From JANNHK01 sp034408875 (GTDB taxonomy: Bacteria > Actinomycetota > Acidimicrobiia > IMCC26256 > PALSA-610): 7,073 nucleotides of DNA. Below are positions 5,270-7,073 of the stretch, one piece after another. Under the pieces are notes generated by a model. That model was not told the origin of the DNA and ran no database searches. It saw only the letters and a program-made list of their open reading frames with translations. Position 1 is the stretch's first letter, and every line of letters begins with the position of its first letter. Both the position numbers and the translations under genes were made by a program. The stretch lies in NCBI GenBank assembly GCA_034408875.1, contig JAWXCJ010000384.1, positions 1-7,073 on the forward strand, written 5' to 3'.

Positions 5270-6385
5270 GTGCAGCGGGGAATGCTGCGCGGCATGGCCG
5301 CGTTCCGGTGGGGAGCTTGGGCCTGGCTGGCGATCGTCATGCTCCTCAAGCGCGACGAACTCCTCCGGCCGGAACTCGCGTTGGTCGTCGTCGGGCTCGC
5401 GTTCGCCTGGACGGTGGCCGCGACAGTGCTCGTGTCACGCGCACCCGAGATGTTGGAGACTCCGGCTGCGCTGCTGACCGAACTCGCGATCGCGGCGCTG
5501 CTCGGCATAGCCGGCGGGATCGTCTACGAGCAAGCGACGACCGCCGGCGAAGCGTTCTCGAGCACGCGCACAATCGGGTTTGCGTGGCCGCTCGTCGGCA
5601 TCATCAGCGCAGGAATTGTGTGGGGCGGTTGGGGCGGCGCCCTCGCGGGAGTCGGCGTGGCCCTCCCCCGCTGGTTCGCACCCATCGTCAACGGCATCAC
5701 GTTCGCCGACTACGAGAGCCAGCACTGGTTCTCGCTGATGTCGACCACGCTGCTGTACGCGCTGGTCGGCTCGGTCGCGGGCTACATGTCGACGTTGCTG
5801 AAGCGCGCCGAGCGAGACCTCGCCGCGGCACGCGCCCGTGAAGACATCGCGCGCACGCTGCACGACGGTGTTCTGCAAACGCTCGCGGTGATCGAGCGCC
5901 GCGCCGACGATCCCGACCTCGCGCGTCTCGCGCGCGAACAGGACCGGGAACTGCGCGAGTTCCTGTTCGGCGCGGGCCCGACGGCCGACCGCGGTGGCGC
6001 CGCCGATGTCGGCCCCCGCCTGCGCGCCGCGGCCGCACGCTTCGAGGACGCGTTCCACGGTACGGCCGACGTGGTGCTCGCCCCCGATCTCCCCCACCTC
6101 GACGCGACGCGCGCCGACGCGCTCGCGGGAGCCGTGGGCGAAGCGCTCGTGAACGCGGGAAAGCACGGTGGCGCCGAGCGGGTAACCGTCTACGCCGAAC
6201 CCGACGACGACGGGTTCGTGTATTGCACGATCCGCGACAACGGCCGGGGCTTCGACCCCGAAACATTGACCGAAGGTATCGGCCTTTCCCGGTCGATACG
6301 CGGGCGCATGGAAGAGGTCGGCGGACGTATGGAAATCGAGAGCCGCCCGGGCGCGGGAACGGAGGTGCGGTTGTGGCTGCCGTAA
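5270..6385 (+). CDS. Membrane sensor histidine kinase, NarL/HisKA_3 type
   Basis: This 371-residue kinase senses an unknown signal through its membrane region and phosphorylates the response regulator encoded next to it. The N-terminal half (about 12-177) holds four to six hydrophobic segments, including 17-26, 36-55, 66-85, 104-130 and 158-175, with little room for an extracellular domain. A short coiled linker leads to the HisKA_3 dimerisation box ARTLHDGVLQTL with phosphoacceptor His198. The ATPase domain has the N box EALVNAGKHGG (Asn295, Lys298, His299), the G1 box DNGRGFD (323-329) and the G2 box GIGLSRSIRGRM (336-347), and ends GAGTEVRLWLP. It is complete with all catalytic motifs. The GTG at 5270 is chosen for the -10-like hexamer six bases upstream; in-frame ATGs at 5282 and 5294 are alternatives, and none has a good Shine-Dalgarno. 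Its 3' end overlaps the next gene by 13 bases. Confidence 0.92.
   Translation: MQRGMLRGMAAFRWGAWAWLAIVMLLKRDELLRPELALVVVGLAFAWTVAATVLVSRAPEMLETPAALLTELAIAALLGIAGGIVYEQATTAGEAFSSTRTIGFAWPLVGIISAGIVWGGWGGALAGVGVALPRWFAPIVNGITFADYESQHWFSLMSTTLLYALVGSVAGYMSTLLKRAERDLAAARAREDIARTLHDGVLQTLAVIERRADDPDLARLAREQDRELREFLFGAGPTADRGGAADVGPRLRAAAARFEDAFHGTADVVLAPDLPHLDATRADALAGAVGEALVNAGKHGGAERVTVYAEPDDDGFVYCTIRDNGRGFDPETLTEGIGLSRSIRGRMEEVGGRMEIESRPGAGTEVRLWLP
5279..5304 (+). promoter_or_regulatory. SigR-type promoter-like sequence inside the start of the kinase gene
   Basis: GGAAT (5279-5283) is followed by exactly 18 bases and then GTT (5302-5304), matching the SigR consensus known from Streptomyces and mycobacteria. 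It lies within the first codons of the kinase frame, so transcription would start near 5311, downstream of the GTG/ATG candidate starts. The match is short and may be chance; it would make sense only if a shorter kinase starts later (for example ATG at 5339) or if the transcript serves the downstream regulator. Confidence 0.2.
6361..6365 (+). promoter_or_regulatory. Shine-Dalgarno selecting the GTG start of the NarL-type regulator
   Basis: GGAGG lies inside the kinase gene, seven bases before the GTG at 6373. It decides the start against an open frame that runs upstream to 6223 within the kinase gene. Confidence 0.65.
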
Positions 6386-6996
6386 GAGTTGTGCTGGCCG
6401 ACGACCATTCGATCTGGCGCAGCGGCGTGCGCACCGACCTGGGCGAGGGCTTCTGGGTCGTCGGCGAGGCGAGCGACGCCGACGAGGCGATCGAGGTCAT
6501 CAAGCGCGAGAAACCCGACCTGGTCGTGTGCGACCTCCATATGCCCAACGGTGGTGGCATCAGGGTCGTGAAGGAGTGCGGCGAGAACACGGTCGTCGTG
6601 ATGCTCACTGTCTCCGAGCAGGAGCGTGATCTCCTCGAAGCGGTGGCGGCCGGCGCGCGCGGTTACTTGGTCAAGAGCACACCGGGGCCCGACCTGCGCG
6701 CGGCGCTGCTCCGGGCCGCGAACGGCGAGCCCGTGTTCTCACCGCACCTTGCCTCACTGGTGCTCGGTGAGTTCCGCCGCATGTCGAAGGAAGCGACCGG
6801 CACCAACCCGCTCTCCGAGCGCGAACGCGAGGTGCTCCAGCACGTCGCCAGGGGCTACTCGTACAAGGACATCGGCGAGCGCCTCTTCATCTCGCCCAAG
6901 ACGGTCGAGAACCACGTCCGCAACATCCTCTCCAAGCTCCACCTCAACCGGAAACAGGAACTCATCCGCTACGCCGTCGAGCACGGCATCGAATAG
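6373..6996 (+). CDS. NarL/FixJ-family response regulator
   Basis: This 207-residue transcription factor is the likely partner of the kinase it follows. The receiver domain (about 4-120) has Asp10 and Asp11 (LADDHSIWR), phosphoacceptor Asp54 (VVCDLHMPNGGG), Thr79 (VVMLTVSE) and Lys101 (GYLVKST). The GerE/LuxR DNA-binding domain (147-207) is canonical: LSEREREVLQHVARGYSYKDI, then the recognition helix SPKTVENHVRNILSKLHL. The start is the GTG at 6373, which gives MAAVRVVLADDH directly at the first receiver strand and has GGAGG seven bases upstream. A longer reading from 6223 would only add sequence antisense to nothing and out of frame with the kinase. The 13-base overlap with the kinase gene suggests coupled translation. 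The signal and targets cannot be read from sequence. The gene ends at a TAG, with a weak imperfect hairpin about 20 bases downstream. Confidence 0.94.
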   Translation: MAAVRVVLADDHSIWRSGVRTDLGEGFWVVGEASDADEAIEVIKREKPDLVVCDLHMPNGGGIRVVKECGENTVVVMLTVSEQERDLLEAVAAGARGYLVKSTPGPDLRAALLRAANGEPVFSPHLASLVLGEFRRMSKEATGTNPLSEREREVLQHVARGYSYKDIGERLFISPKTVENHVRNILSKLHLNRKQELIRYAVEHGIE

Positions 6997-7014
6997 GGGC
7001 GTTCCCCGGTCGTC

Positions 7015-7038
7015 ATCGGGCGGTCGATGCCCGCCGAT
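7015..7038 (+). terminator. Weak imperfect hairpin downstream of the kinase-regulator pair
   Basis: ATCGGGCGG can pair with CCCGCCGAT (7 of 9 pairs, two internal mismatches) around a six-base loop. It starts 18 bases after the regulator stop codon. There is no U-tail, so it is at best a weak terminator. Confidence 0.22.
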
Positions 7039-7073
7039 CGGAACATGCACCCGACACCGATCTACCCCTGGGC

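Noticed and set aside
5435..6166. Minus-strand open frame (243 codons) opposite the histidine kinase
   Set aside because: It is antisense to a kinase with all catalytic motifs, and has no motif or ribosome binding site of its own.
7045..7073. Possible start of a further plus-strand gene (ATG at 7045, MHPTPIYPW)
   Set aside because: Only nine codons are visible, and there is neither a Shine-Dalgarno sequence nor a TANNNT hexamer at the right distance, so it cannot be supported.

Overview
The window looks like a chromosomal segment of a high-GC actinobacterium. The evidence is the strongly G/C-biased codon use, a SigR/RsrA-type redox sigma/anti-sigma pair, a DUF2342 (zincin_2) protein, and the gene order zincin_2 - tilS - hpt - ftsH, which is familiar from actinobacteria such as mycobacteria. 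A deep-branching lineage such as Acidimicrobiia is plausible but is only an inference. There is no rRNA, tRNA, CRISPR array, insertion sequence or prophage, and no gene-free stretch longer than 80 bases.

Minus strand, in order of transcription (5202 down to 1): a SigR-type ECF sigma factor; its small zinc-binding anti-sigma factor; a 75-residue protein with two membrane helices; a zincin_2 putative metallopeptidase; an atypical response regulator with no adjacent kinase on this strand; tilS; hpt; and the first 74 codons of ftsH, cut by the window edge. The genes are tightly packed. The membrane protein and zincin_2 genes overlap by 8 bases, tilS and hpt overlap by 4 bases (ATGA), and the largest gaps are 65 and 79 bases. 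All or much of this could be one long transcription unit with internal promoters.

Plus strand (5270 to 6996): a NarL-type two-component system. It consists of a multi-helix membrane histidine kinase and a LuxR-family response regulator whose start lies inside the last codons of the kinase gene. It diverges from sigR across only 67 bases.

Functionally the window joins thiol/oxidative-stress transcription control (sigR-rsrA), two signalling proteins or systems of unknown stimulus, and the housekeeping set tilS (tRNA-Ile2 lysidine synthesis), hpt (purine salvage) and ftsH (membrane protein quality control). The most notable non-coding pattern is that the three genes most likely to begin transcription units (sigR, the atypical regulator, the kinase) have no good Shine-Dalgarno sequence, yet each has a TANNNT hexamer 6-7 bases before its start codon. 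That is the layout expected of leaderless mRNAs. The genes inside the cluster mostly carry Shine-Dalgarno sequences or overlap the gene before them. I see no clearly new multi-gene system. The best candidates for novelty are the atypical response regulator, the small membrane protein and the coupling of sigR-rsrA to this cluster.
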